Of a stretch of DNA of 64,000 nt, positions 25,690-34,140 are shown in pieces. The first letter of the stretch is position 1. Every line of letters begins with the position of its first letter. Below the pieces are notes generated by a model, which did not search any database, was not told where the DNA came from, and was given only the letters and a program-made list of their open reading frames with translations. The DNA is from DAIDKA01 sp036267975 (GTDB taxonomy: Bacteria > Pseudomonadota > Gammaproteobacteria > Steroidobacterales > Steroidobacteraceae). The position numbers and the translations under genes are program-made. The stretch covers positions 137,475 through 201,474 of the forward strand of contig DATAVA010000012.1 of NCBI GenBank assembly GCA_036267975.1, read 5' to 3'.

Positions 25690-26385
25690 CTAGCGCATGC
25701 CCTGGATATAGGCCCCGAGGGCCTTGATGTCGTCGGCGTTCAGGCGCTTGGCGACGGTGGCCATGATTTCGCCATTGCGGCTGGTCGGTGCGCCGGGCTT
25801 CGCTCCGCTATAGCGAGTGCCGTTGGCAAAATCGTTGAGCTGCTTGGCCACATACTCGGCGAACTGTGCGCGCAGGGCCGGGTAGTCGGACAGGGTATTG
25901 CCGCGGCCGACCGGGCCGTGGCAGGCCGTGCAGGCCGGAATCTCCCGGGACGGATCGCCGAAGCGATACAGATCCTCGCCGGCGTGCGCCATTTTGGGAT
26001 CCGCCTCACCGCCGACCGGCGTCTGCTCCTGGAAGTACACCGCGACGTTGTCGATATCCTTGTCACTGAGAGTTTTGACAATGGTGAGCATCTCGGCATT
26101 GATGCGCACACCGGCCTTGAACAGCTGTAGCTGCTCGGCGATGTAAACGGCGTTCTGACCGGCGATCTTCGGCCACTGCGCCGTGGTGCTGTTGCCATTG
26201 GGCCCATGGCAGGCCGAGCAGGTTGCCGCCTTGAGCGTACCCGCCTCCACAGTGCCATCGGCAAAGGGCGTACCCTGTCCGAGGACATCGGCGGCGGTCG
26301 CGGTTTGTACCGCGGCGCCGGAAACAAAGACCATGGTTGAAGCCAGTCCGATCCAACCTGCTTTCATGAACGCCGACATGCTCAT
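25690..26385 (-). CDS. Diheme cytochrome c4
   Basis: 231 residues. The signal peptide ends around ATAA (residues 29-32). Two class-I heme domains follow: CSACHGPNG (Cys56, Cys59, His60) and CTACHGPVG near residue 150. Each is followed by a Met ligand candidate (EMLTIVKTLSD; NGEIMATVAKRL). It is a periplasmic electron carrier to terminal oxidases. It is transcribed divergently from engB and upstream of dsbA by 25 bases. Confidence 0.95.
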   Translation of the reverse strand: MSMSAFMKAGWIGLASTMVFVSGAAVQTATAADVLGQGTPFADGTVEAGTLKAATCSACHGPNGNSTTAQWPKIAGQNAVYIAEQLQLFKAGVRINAEMLTIVKTLSDKDIDNVAVYFQEQTPVGGEADPKMAHAGEDLYRFGDPSREIPACTACHGPVGRGNTLSDYPALRAQFAEYVAKQLNDFANGTRYSGAKPGAPTSRNGEIMATVAKRLNADDIKALGAYIQGMR

Positions 26386-26456
26386 CCGTGCTCCGCGGGC
26401 GTGAGAGGTCGCGAATTGTACACTACGGATCTGAAGTACTAAGAGGTCGCAGACAG

Positions 26457-27053
26457 GTGAGCCGGTTTCCCGAAGTGAGTTTCATGCTGAGCGCCGCGGT
26501 CGGTGCCCAGTTTCCGGCTGACCACGGTGTGGAGATCGCCTTCGCGGGCCGCTCGAACGCGGGCAAATCCTCCGCGATCAACGTCCTCACGGCGCGTCAC
26601 GGCCTGGCGCGTACCAGCAAGACGCCCGGTCGGACGCGGCTGCTTAATTTTTTCTCCCTGGGTGGCGACCGGCGCATCGTGGATCTGCCCGGTTATGGAT
26701 TTGCGGAGGGGCCGCGCGAGGAACGCGCCGGCTGGAAACCGCTGATCGATGCGCTGCGCCCGCGGGAAAGCCTGAAGGGCCTGTTCCTGGTGGTGGACAG
26801 CCGGCGCGGGATTTCGGACAGCGATCTGGAACTCATCGAATGGGCCGATCCATCGCGGCGCCGGATCCACGTGCTGCTGACCAAGGCCGACAAGCTGACG
26901 CGGGCGGAATGCACCAAGGCGCAGGCGGCGGCGGTGGCGGACCTCAAGGGTCGGGCCACGGTGCAGCTGTTTTCGGCGTTGCGCCGCATCGGGGTCGAGG
27001 ATGCGCAGGATCGGCTGCAAAGCTGGATTGAAACCGGCAGCGGATCGGAATAA
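26457..27053 (+). CDS. engB: EngB/YihA ribosome-biogenesis GTPase
   Basis: 198 residues from GTG 26457, preceded by AGAGG. The product begins MSRFPEVSFMLSA, as is typical of the family. G1 is GRSNAGKS (31-38), G2 is TPGRT with Thr60, G3 is DLPG (76-79) and G4 is TKAD. It is an essential GTPase for 50S subunit assembly. The longer open frame to 26388 has no conserved sequence and was trimmed. It faces polA across a structured intergenic region. Confidence 0.95.
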   Translation: MSRFPEVSFMLSAAVGAQFPADHGVEIAFAGRSNAGKSSAINVLTARHGLARTSKTPGRTRLLNFFSLGGDRRIVDLPGYGFAEGPREERAGWKPLIDALRPRESLKGLFLVVDSRRGISDSDLELIEWADPSRRRIHVLLTKADKLTRAECTKAQAAAVADLKGRATVQLFSALRRIGVEDAQDRLQSWIETGSGSE

Positions 27054-27063
27054 CAATGAAAGG

Positions 27064-27238
27064 ACCCCGGTGAACTCATGACTGAGATCACCGGGGTTAG
27101 ACTAACCCGGAACAGGTCTCGTGAACCGGGTTACCCGCCCAGGGAGGGAAGCGGGGAGTGCTTGGGACACTCATAGGATTTGATGCGGCCAAGGCCCGAA
27201 AGTTCAACCAGCCAATTATTAAAAACTGTTGAACTTTC
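27064..27238 (-). ncRNA. Candidate structured RNA between engB and polA
   Basis: This 235-base convergent gap holds no ORF but a run of inverted repeats. 27064-27073/27088-27097 is a 10-bp stem extended inside by CTCA/TGAG. 27103-27110/27126-27133 is 8 bp. 27134-27138/27151-27155 is 5 bp. 27156-27160/27168-27172 is 5 bp. 27198-27208/27228-27238 is 11 bp. In E. coli and Pseudomonas this exact locus encodes the sRNAs Spot 42 and ErsA, transcribed in the polA direction, hence the tentative minus strand. On the plus strand the loops carry GGGA motifs (AGGGAGGGAA, TTGGGAC), which would fit a CsrA/RsmA-binding RNA instead. Neither strand shows a strong U-tract terminator. Confidence 0.35.
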
Positions 27239-27288
27239 AAGTGGTTGCATAGCCACTAGTTGTAACGAAACAACAATGCCGGGGTGCT

Positions 27289-30054
27289 TCAGTGCGCCTC
27301 GTCCCAATTAGCGCCGACGCCGGTATCGACCTTCAGCGGCACCTTCAATTGCAGCGCCTCCACCATTCGCGTGCGTACGGCTGCCGTCACTTCGGTGACC
27401 GCATCGGCGCGTACCTCCAGTACCAGTTCGTCGTGGACCTGCATGATCAGGCGTGCCGGCGGCTTGTGCGTCTCGCACCAGCCATCGACGCTTATCATGG
27501 CCAGCTTGATGATGTCGGCCGCGGTGCCCTGCATGGGTGCATTGATGGCGCTGCGCTCCGAGTACTGCTGCAGCTGGCGGTTGCTGGAGCGGATGTCCGG
27601 CAGATACAGACGTCGCCCGCACACGGTTTCGACGAAGCCGTCGCGGCGCGCCTGTTCGCGGGTGCTGTCCATGAACTGGCGCACGCCCGGATAGCGTGCG
27701 AAGTAACGATTCACATAGTCCTGCGCGGAGCCGCGATCGATGCCCAGCTGTCGGGCCAGGCCAAAGGGCGACATGCCATAGATAAGACCGAAATTGATGG
27801 TCTTGGCGGTGCGCCGCTGGTCGGAGGTGACCGCCGTGGTCGCAACCCCGAACACCTCCGCCGCGGTGGCCACGTGCACGTCGAGGTCCGCCGAAAATGC
27901 CGCCACCAGACCCGGATCGCCCGACAGGTGCGCCATGATGCGCAGTTCAATCTGTGAATAGTCGGCGGCCAGCAGCACATACCCCGGCGGGGCGATGAAG
28001 GCCTGGCGGATCCGGCGCCCTTCCGCGCGGCGAATCGGGATGTTCTGCAGGTTCGGGTCCGTCGAGGACAGTCGCCCGGTCTGTGCCACGGCCTGATGAT
28101 AAGAAGTGTGCACGCGCCCGGTCGGCCCATTGATCTGCTGCGGCAGCTTGTCGGTGTAGGTCGATTTGAGCTTCGCCAGGGCACGGTAGTCCAGCACGAT
28201 CCGCGGCAGCGCGTGGGTTTCGGCCAGTTCCTCCAGCACATCCTCGGCCGTCGAGGGCTGTCCGGTCGGCGTCTTGCGTAGCACCGGGATCTGCAGCTTC
28301 TCGAACAGGATCTGCTGCAGCTGTTTCGGCGACTCGATATTGAATTCGGCGCCTGCCTCGCGGTGGGCCAAGGCGAGCAGCTCGCGCAGCTGGCCTTCGA
28401 TCTGCCGGCTCTGCGCCGACAGCAGCGTACCGTCGATGAGCACGCCGCAGTACTCCATCCGCGCCAGCACCGGCACGAGCGGCTGCTCGATCTGCTCGTA
28501 GACACGCTCGAGCGCCGGCAGGGTATGCAGCTTCGCGGCGAGCACCCGATGCAGCTGCAGGGTCACATCGGCGTCTTCGGCTGAATATTCGGCAGCGGTT
28601 TCGACCGGCACCTGGTTGAACGTCAGCTGCTTGGCGCCCTTGCCGGCGACCTGCGCGAAGGTGATGGTGTTGATGCCGAGGTATCGCGACGCGGTGGAGT
28701 CCATGTCATGGCGCGTCGCAACGCTGTTCCAGACGTACGATTCCAGCATGGTGTCGTAACGCATGCCGCGGATCTGGATGCCGTGATTGGCCAGCACATG
28801 CGCGTCGTATTTCAGATGATGTCCGAGCTTGGGATGGTTCGGGTCCTCCAGCAGCGGCTTCAATGCGGCGAGCACACGCTCGCGCGCGAGCTGCTCGGGC
28901 GCGCCGGCATAGTCGTGCGCCAGCGGCACGTACGCCGCGCTGCCCGGCTCGATGCAGAAGGAGACGCCGACGATTTGCGCGACCATGTAGTCGAGGCTGG
29001 TGGTCTCGGTATCGAACGCGAACAGCGGCGCGGCGCACAGCCGCGCGAGCCAGCTCTCCAGCTGCTCCCAGGTCACGACCGTTTCATAGTGCCGCGCGGG
29101 TGCCGGCGGCGGCGCGCCGTCTTCGGAGGCGTCGGATACCGGGCCATTGCCGCTGGGTCGGGTCGGAACCGAACTTTCCGGGCGCGCGCCGGCATCCGCG
29201 CTGCCGCCGGTGAGCTGGCGCAGCAGGGCGCGCATTTCGTAGCGCGTGTACAGTTCCTGCAGCAGCGCGGCATCGACCGGCTGCGGCTTCAGGTCATCGA
29301 GGCCCAGCGGCAGATCGACGTTGGTGTCGAGGGTCGCAAGCCTGCGCGACAGGGCTAGGGTGTCGAGGCCCGCGCGCAGGTTCTCGCCCACCTTGCCCTC
29401 GATCTCGTGGGCATGCGCGATGATGCCGTCCGCTGTCTGGTATTTCTCGAGCCATTTGGCCGCGGTCTTCGGGCCGACCTTGGGCACGCCGGGAATGTTG
29501 TCCGACGCATCGCCGACGAGGGCCAGGTAGTCGATGATCTGCTCGGGCCAGACATCGAACTTGGCCTTCACGCCCGCGCGGTCCAGGCGCGATCCGGTCA
29601 TGGTGTTGACGATGGTGAGGGATTCATTCACCAGCTGGGACATGTCCTTGTCGCCGGTCGAAATGATGACGTCGTAGCCGGCGGCCCGGGCGCGGCACGC
29701 GAGGGTGCCGATCACATCGTCAGCCTCGACGCCCGCGATCCGCAGCAGTGGATGGCCCTGGGCCTTGAGAATGGTGAGAAGCGGCGTGATTTGTGCACGC
29801 AGATCATCCGGCATTGCCGGACGATGCGACTTGTAGGCCTCGAACAGGTCGTCCCGAAACGTGCGCCCGGGTGCATCGAAGACGATGGCAAGTCGGGCGT
29901 CGGCGAAGTCGTTCGCCAGCTTCACCACCATGTTGAGCACGCCCAGCACGGCACCCGTGGGCTCCCCGGCGGCGTTGGTCAGCGGCGGCATGGCATGGAA
30001 GGCCCGATACAGGTACGAGGAGCCATCGACCAGGACGAGGGTGGGCTTTGACAT
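27289..30054 (-). CDS. polA: DNA polymerase I
   Basis: 921 residues, full length. The 5'-3' exonuclease/FEN domain spans about 1-290 (VDGSSYLYRAFHAMPPL; DADDVIGT-like EADDVIGTLA; GVPKVGPKTAAKWL). After a Pro/Ala linker the 3'-5' exonuclease at about 330-510 keeps its acidic residues (FAFDTETTSLDY; YSAEDADV), so proofreading should be intact. The polymerase domain has motif A DYSQIELRIMAHLSGD, motif B RRTAKTINFGLIYGMSPFG and motif C QVHDELVLEV. It acts in DNA repair and Okazaki fragment maturation. It is convergent with engB. Confidence 0.98.
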   Translation of the reverse strand: MSKPTLVLVDGSSYLYRAFHAMPPLTNAAGEPTGAVLGVLNMVVKLANDFADARLAIVFDAPGRTFRDDLFEAYKSHRPAMPDDLRAQITPLLTILKAQGHPLLRIAGVEADDVIGTLACRARAAGYDVIISTGDKDMSQLVNESLTIVNTMTGSRLDRAGVKAKFDVWPEQIIDYLALVGDASDNIPGVPKVGPKTAAKWLEKYQTADGIIAHAHEIEGKVGENLRAGLDTLALSRRLATLDTNVDLPLGLDDLKPQPVDAALLQELYTRYEMRALLRQLTGGSADAGARPESSVPTRPSGNGPVSDASEDGAPPPAPARHYETVVTWEQLESWLARLCAAPLFAFDTETTSLDYMVAQIVGVSFCIEPGSAAYVPLAHDYAGAPEQLARERVLAALKPLLEDPNHPKLGHHLKYDAHVLANHGIQIRGMRYDTMLESYVWNSVATRHDMDSTASRYLGINTITFAQVAGKGAKQLTFNQVPVETAAEYSAEDADVTLQLHRVLAAKLHTLPALERVYEQIEQPLVPVLARMEYCGVLIDGTLLSAQSRQIEGQLRELLALAHREAGAEFNIESPKQLQQILFEKLQIPVLRKTPTGQPSTAEDVLEELAETHALPRIVLDYRALAKLKSTYTDKLPQQINGPTGRVHTSYHQAVAQTGRLSSTDPNLQNIPIRRAEGRRIRQAFIAPPGYVLLAADYSQIELRIMAHLSGDPGLVAAFSADLDVHVATAAEVFGVATTAVTSDQRRTAKTINFGLIYGMSPFGLARQLGIDRGSAQDYVNRYFARYPGVRQFMDSTREQARRDGFVETVCGRRLYLPDIRSSNRQLQQYSERSAINAPMQGTAADIIKLAMISVDGWCETHKPPARLIMQVHDELVLEVRADAVTEVTAAVRTRMVEALQLKVPLKVDTGVGANWDEAH

Positions 30055-30146
30055 TGGGGCGTATTACAAAGATTAAGTCATGACAGGACCGCAAATTATA
30101 TAGACCGAGGTCAACGATCGGGCTGCCTGGCGCGCTTTATCTTTGC

Positions 30147-31535
30147 ATGCGAGACGCCACCGCCGCCGCCATTGCCACCAACCGCTTCGGCCTGGGCGCC
30201 CGGCCCGGGGAAATCGCCGCTTGCGCGGCCGATCCGCGCGGCTGGCTGGAAGCGCAGCTGCGGGGCAACCCTCCGGTCATCAGTGATTCGGGGCTGCAGA
30301 GCAGCGCCGCGATGATCGCGACCATCGACAAGGTGCGCGCCGACAACCGGCAGGCGAAGGCCGGAGCCGCGGCCGCCAATGCGGTGGTCAAGCTCGGCGC
30401 AATCTATCGGCCGGCGTACATCGGGGAAGTGACGGCGCGTCTGCGCCAGGCCGCGATCACCGAGCGGCCGTTCCTGGAACGCATCACGCAGTTCTGGAGC
30501 AACCATTTCGCCGTGTCCGTGGACAAGGCCGTGGTGCTCGGCGTGGCGGGCAGCTACGAGCGCGAGGCCATCCGGCCGAATGTGCTCGGCTCCTTCGCGC
30601 AGCTGCTGCTGGCCGTCGAGCGGCATCCGGCGATGCTCATGTACCTGGACAATTTCCGCTCGGTGGGCCCGGATTCGATGCTGGCCGGCCGTACCGAGGA
30701 ACGCACCGGCAAGACGCTCGGCATCAATGAGAATCTGGCCCGCGAGATCATGGAGTTGCACACCCTCGGGGTGAATGGCGGCTACACGCAGGCGGATGTC
30801 ACAGCCTTTGCGAAGGTGATCACGGGTTGGTCGATCGGTGCTGCCGGCAAGGGCATCGTCCGGGGCGGTGAGCCCGGGGAGTTCTTTTTCCGCGCCAATA
30901 TCCATGAGCCAGGCCCCCAGACGATCATGGGCAAGCGCTATGGGCAGCAGGGCCACGCGCAGGGCGAGGCGGTGCTGCTGGATCTGGCGCGCAGCCCGGC
31001 GACGGCGCAGCACATCGCGACGCAGCTGGCGCGACACTTCGTCGCCGACGATCCGCCGCCGCAGAGCGTCAATCGCCTGGCGCGCGTGTTCAGCAATTCC
31101 GGCGGTGATCTGGCGTCCGTATACCGGGCGCTGATTGCCGAGGACACGGTATGGTCGCAGCCGCTGTCCAAGTTCAAGACGCCCAACGACTATGTGATAT
31201 CGGCGTGGCGCGCTCTCGCGATGCCGATTGATGCGGCACGCAACGTGCCACCGCTGTTCGCAAACCTCGGTCAGCGCGTGTGGTCACCGAACTCGCCGGC
31301 CGGCTGGCCGGATCGCAGCGTCGACTGGGACGGCGCCTCGGCGCTGATGCAACGCCTGCGCTGGGCGGATGAAATCGGCCAACGTTTCGGCAGCAGCATC
31401 GACGGCGCGCAGCTGGCCCCGCAGGTGCTCGGCGCCACCTTGAGTGCGAATACCCGCCAGGCATTGAGCCGGGCGGCGAGCGCGGCGCAGGCCGTGACTC
31501 TTTTGATGGCTGCTCCGGAATTCATGAGGCGCTGA
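30147..31535 (+). CDS. DUF1800 family protein
   Basis: 462 residues. The DUF1800 pattern is present: ATNRFGLGARPGE at the N-terminus, RMTLFWSNHF-like ITQFWSNHFAVS near 112, NENLAREIMELHTLGVNGGYTQADVTAFAKVITGW near 190-225 and a late PNDYVISAWRAL. No signal peptide is obvious. DUF1800 genes nearly always precede a DUF1501 gene, as here. The pair is exported in many proteobacteria and planctomycetes, and its biochemical role is unknown. It is divergent from polA, and its stop overlaps the DUF1501 start. Confidence 0.92.
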   Translation: MRDATAAAIATNRFGLGARPGEIAACAADPRGWLEAQLRGNPPVISDSGLQSSAAMIATIDKVRADNRQAKAGAAAANAVVKLGAIYRPAYIGEVTARLRQAAITERPFLERITQFWSNHFAVSVDKAVVLGVAGSYEREAIRPNVLGSFAQLLLAVERHPAMLMYLDNFRSVGPDSMLAGRTEERTGKTLGINENLAREIMELHTLGVNGGYTQADVTAFAKVITGWSIGAAGKGIVRGGEPGEFFFRANIHEPGPQTIMGKRYGQQGHAQGEAVLLDLARSPATAQHIATQLARHFVADDPPPQSVNRLARVFSNSGGDLASVYRALIAEDTVWSQPLSKFKTPNDYVISAWRALAMPIDAARNVPPLFANLGQRVWSPNSPAGWPDRSVDWDGASALMQRLRWADEIGQRFGSSIDGAQLAPQVLGATLSANTRQALSRAASAAQAVTLLMAAPEFMRR

Positions 31536-32749
31536 TGATGAACATCCTGGCGATGAAGCGACGGCGATTCCTCCAGGGCGCGGCCCTGGCCGCGGGTGGC
31601 GCCTTGTTGAACACGCGTCTGTTATTCGCCGGCGTGGGCACCGGCGGCGATTCGCGACTGATTGTCGTGATCATGCGCGGCGCGGTGGACGGATTGGCGG
31701 CGGTACCGCCTTATGGCGATCCAGCCTACGCGCGGCTGCGCGGCACGCTCGCGATTGCCGCGCCGGGTGCGACCGATGGGGCCCTGCCGCTCGACACGAC
31801 CTTCGGGCTGCATCCGCAGTTTGCCTTTCTGCACGAAGCGTTCGGCGCCGGCGAGCTTGCGGTATTTCACGCGGTCGCCACGCCCTACCGCGATCGATCA
31901 CATTTCGACGGTCAGGATGTGCTGGAAAGCGGCGTGCCCGTGCCGCACGCCTCGCAGACCGGCTGGTTGAATCGCGCGCTGGCCACGCAGCCGCGCAGCG
32001 GTGCGGGTGAGCGCGGCGTGGCGCTCGGTTCGAACGTACCGCTGATGATGCGCGGGCCGGCGCCGGTGGCTTCCTGGGCGCCAACGAAGCTCGCCGAACT
32101 GGACCAGGACACTCTGCAGCGCATCGCGGATCTGTATTCCCATGACCCAATGCTCGGCCAGCGGCTCGCGGATGCGCAGAGCGCCGATGCGATGGCGGGT
32201 GGGCAGGCCCATGACGCAATGGGCGGTGCTGGCGCCAACCGCTATGCCGAGGTGATCCGCGCGACCGCGGGATTTCTGGCCAATGAGGCAGGACCGCGGG
32301 TGGCCGTGTTCGATACGACCGGCTGGGACACGCACGCGAACGGGGGGGGCGCGCGCGGTCAGCTCGGCGTCCGGTTCGGTGCGCTCGATACGGCCTTGCG
32401 CACCCTGAAGACCCAGCTGGGTTCCACCTGGCGCAGCACGGCCGTGCTGGCGGTCACCGAGTTCGGCCGTACCGCCGCGGTCAACGGCACCGGCGGCAGC
32501 GATCACGGCACCGGCACGGCGGCGCTGCTGTTGGGCGGCGCGGTACGCGGCGGCCGCGTGATCTGCGATTGGCCGGGCTTGTCGGCCGCGAATCTGTACC
32601 AGCAGCGCGATGTCGCACCCACCCTGGACATTCGCGCGCTGCTCAAGGGCACGCTGGTCGAGCACATGGGCGTCGGCCCCGGCGCGCTCGATGCGGTGTT
32701 TCCGGACAGCGGCCGCGTCAAGCCGCTGCGGGATCTGTTTCGCGCCTAG
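31535..32749 (+). CDS. DUF1501 family protein with Tat-like signal
   Basis: 404 residues. The N-terminus has KRRRFLQGAALAAGGALL, a twin-arginine-type signal. The body has the DUF1501 (alkaline-phosphatase-superfamily-like) pattern: LIVVIMRGAVDGLAAVPPYGDPAY, HPQFAFLHEAF, YRDRSHFDGQDVLESG, DTTGWDTHANGGG, TEFGRTAAVNGTGGSDHGTGTAALLLGGAVRGG. Conserved Asp/His residues could bind metal, but no activity is established. It overlaps the DUF1800 stop by one base and is convergent with lptM. Confidence 0.92.
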   Translation: MMNILAMKRRRFLQGAALAAGGALLNTRLLFAGVGTGGDSRLIVVIMRGAVDGLAAVPPYGDPAYARLRGTLAIAAPGATDGALPLDTTFGLHPQFAFLHEAFGAGELAVFHAVATPYRDRSHFDGQDVLESGVPVPHASQTGWLNRALATQPRSGAGERGVALGSNVPLMMRGPAPVASWAPTKLAELDQDTLQRIADLYSHDPMLGQRLADAQSADAMAGGQAHDAMGGAGANRYAEVIRATAGFLANEAGPRVAVFDTTGWDTHANGGGARGQLGVRFGALDTALRTLKTQLGSTWRSTAVLAVTEFGRTAAVNGTGGSDHGTGTAALLLGGAVRGGRVICDWPGLSAANLYQQRDVAPTLDIRALLKGTLVEHMGVGPGALDAVFPDSGRVKPLRDLFRA

Positions 32750-32757
32750 TCGACGGC

Positions 32758-32946
32758 TCAGCGCGGAGCCGAGGACGGAGCCGAGGCGGGCGCCGATGCG
32801 GCCGGGCGGGTCAGCACGCGCGCGTTGCGATCCGGCATGTACAGCGGACCGCGCTGACCACAACCCGACAGGCTCACCAGCGCACACGCGGCCAATGCCA
32901 GGGCAGGCCATGACCGGCGCGCGAGCGCGGTGCGTATGATGAACAT
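32758..32946 (-). CDS. lptM: LptM, small LPS-translocon maturation lipoprotein
   Basis: 62 residues with a signal peptide and the diagnostic LSGCGQRGPLYMP, where the lipobox Cys begins the mature protein. LptM (formerly YifL) assists oxidative maturation of LptD in the outer membrane. Only about 30 mature residues follow, ending in an Ala/Pro/Ser tail. In E. coli the gene precedes dapF; here it closes the arginine operon, nine bases after argH, while dapF lies 27 kb away in the window. Confidence 0.88.
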   Translation of the reverse strand: MFIIRTALARRSWPALALAACALVSLSGCGQRGPLYMPDRNARVLTRPAASAPASAPSSAPR

Positions 32947-32955
32947 GTCTTGGCC

Positions 32956-34140
32956 TTATCCTTTGAGCTTCGCCGCGACGCGGCGGTAGGCTTCGCGAAA
33001 CGGAATGCCTTCGGCTACCACCATGGCGTATGCCTGTTCGGCGGCATGGATCGACGGATCGAGCTCGATGTTCTGCGGCCTGAAGGACATGGCGCCAATG
33101 GCCGCGGGCAACAGGTCCAGCGTCTGGGTGGCCAGATCGATGCCGCGGAACAGCGGGGCCTTCAGCAGTTGCAGGTCGCGGTGATAACCCGAGGGCAGTT
33201 TCGCAAAGATGCCGAGCGCCTCATCGAGCGCGGCATGCGCCGTGGCGGTGCGTCCGCGCAGCAGCTCGAACACATCGGGGTTGCGCTTCTGCGGCATGAT
33301 GGAGGAACCCGTCGTGAACGTATCCGGCAGCGCGACGAACCCGAACTCCTGCGTGTAGAACAGCAGCACGTCCGCAGCGAAGCGACCCAGGTCCAGCATC
33401 AGCAGCGTGATTTCGAACAGCAGGTGCGCTTCGGCCTTGCCGCGCGACAGCTGTGCGGCAGTCACGGGCGACTGGGTCGAGTCGAACTCCAGGTCGCGGG
33501 TGGTCGCATCGCGATCCAGCGGCAGGCCGGGCGCACCGTAACCGGCGGCCGAGCCTAAGGGATTGCGACCCAGTCGGCGCAGCACGCCTTCAAGATTGTC
33601 CGCATCATCGCGGATCTCGGCTGCAAAGCCACCGGCCCATAAGGGCACGGAACTCGGCATGGCCTGCTGCATATGCGTGTAGCCGGGCAGCACGGTGCCG
33701 TGCTCGCGCGTGCCCAATTCATCCAGCGCGAGCGCAACGCGGCGGGCCGCGGCGGCCAGCTCGCGCGTCGCATCGCGCAGATACAGGCGCAGCGCCGTCA
33801 GTACCTGGTCATTGCGCGAGCGCCCCAGATGGATGCGTGCGCCGGCCGCGCCGATCTTCTGCGTCAGGTGGGTCTCGAGCGCCGTCTGCCCATCCTCGTC
33901 TGCCAGCTCGATGCGCCACTCGCCATTGGCGTGCGCGCGCGCCAGCTCGTTCAGCCCCGCGGTGATTGCCGCAAGATCGGCCTCCGACAGCAGCTTCTGG
34001 GCGTGCAGCATGCGTGCGTGCGCCAGCGATGCGCGCACGTCGTAGGGAACCAGGCGTTCGTCCAGCAGATAGTCGTCACCGGCCGTATAGGCCAGCACGC
34101 GCGCATCCAGCGGGGCGCCCTTGTCCCATAACCGTGTCAT
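32956..34140 (-). CDS. argH: Argininosuccinate lyase
   Basis: Cleaves argininosuccinate to arginine and fumarate, the last step of arginine synthesis. 394 residues, shorter than the usual 430-460, mainly because the C-terminal domain is reduced. Conserved signatures are intact: HLGRSRNDQVLTALRLYLRD, PGYTHMQQAMP, and the catalytic loop GSSIMPQKRNPD. The start overlaps the argB stop (ATGA). The short C-terminus still ends in FREAYRRVAAKLK, as expected for ArgH, so the gene appears complete. Confidence 0.95.
   Translation of the reverse strand: MTRLWDKGAPLDARVLAYTAGDDYLLDERLVPYDVRASLAHARMLHAQKLLSEADLAAITAGLNELARAHANGEWRIELADEDGQTALETHLTQKIGAAGARIHLGRSRNDQVLTALRLYLRDATRELAAAARRVALALDELGTREHGTVLPGYTHMQQAMPSSVPLWAGGFAAEIRDDADNLEGVLRRLGRNPLGSAAGYGAPGLPLDRDATTRDLEFDSTQSPVTAAQLSRGKAEAHLLFEITLLMLDLGRFAADVLLFYTQEFGFVALPDTFTTGSSIMPQKRNPDVFELLRGRTATAHAALDEALGIFAKLPSGYHRDLQLLKAPLFRGIDLATQTLDLLPAAIGAMSFRPQNIELDPSIHAAEQAYAMVVAEGIPFREAYRRVAAKLKG

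Noticed and set aside
27054..27100. Hairpin after engB as a simple terminator
   Set aside because: The strong stem is not followed by a U run on the plus strand; interpreted as part of a structured region instead.
30095..30100. TATAAT on the minus strand upstream of polA
   Set aside because: No usable -35 hexamer at normal spacing; too weak to list as a promoter.
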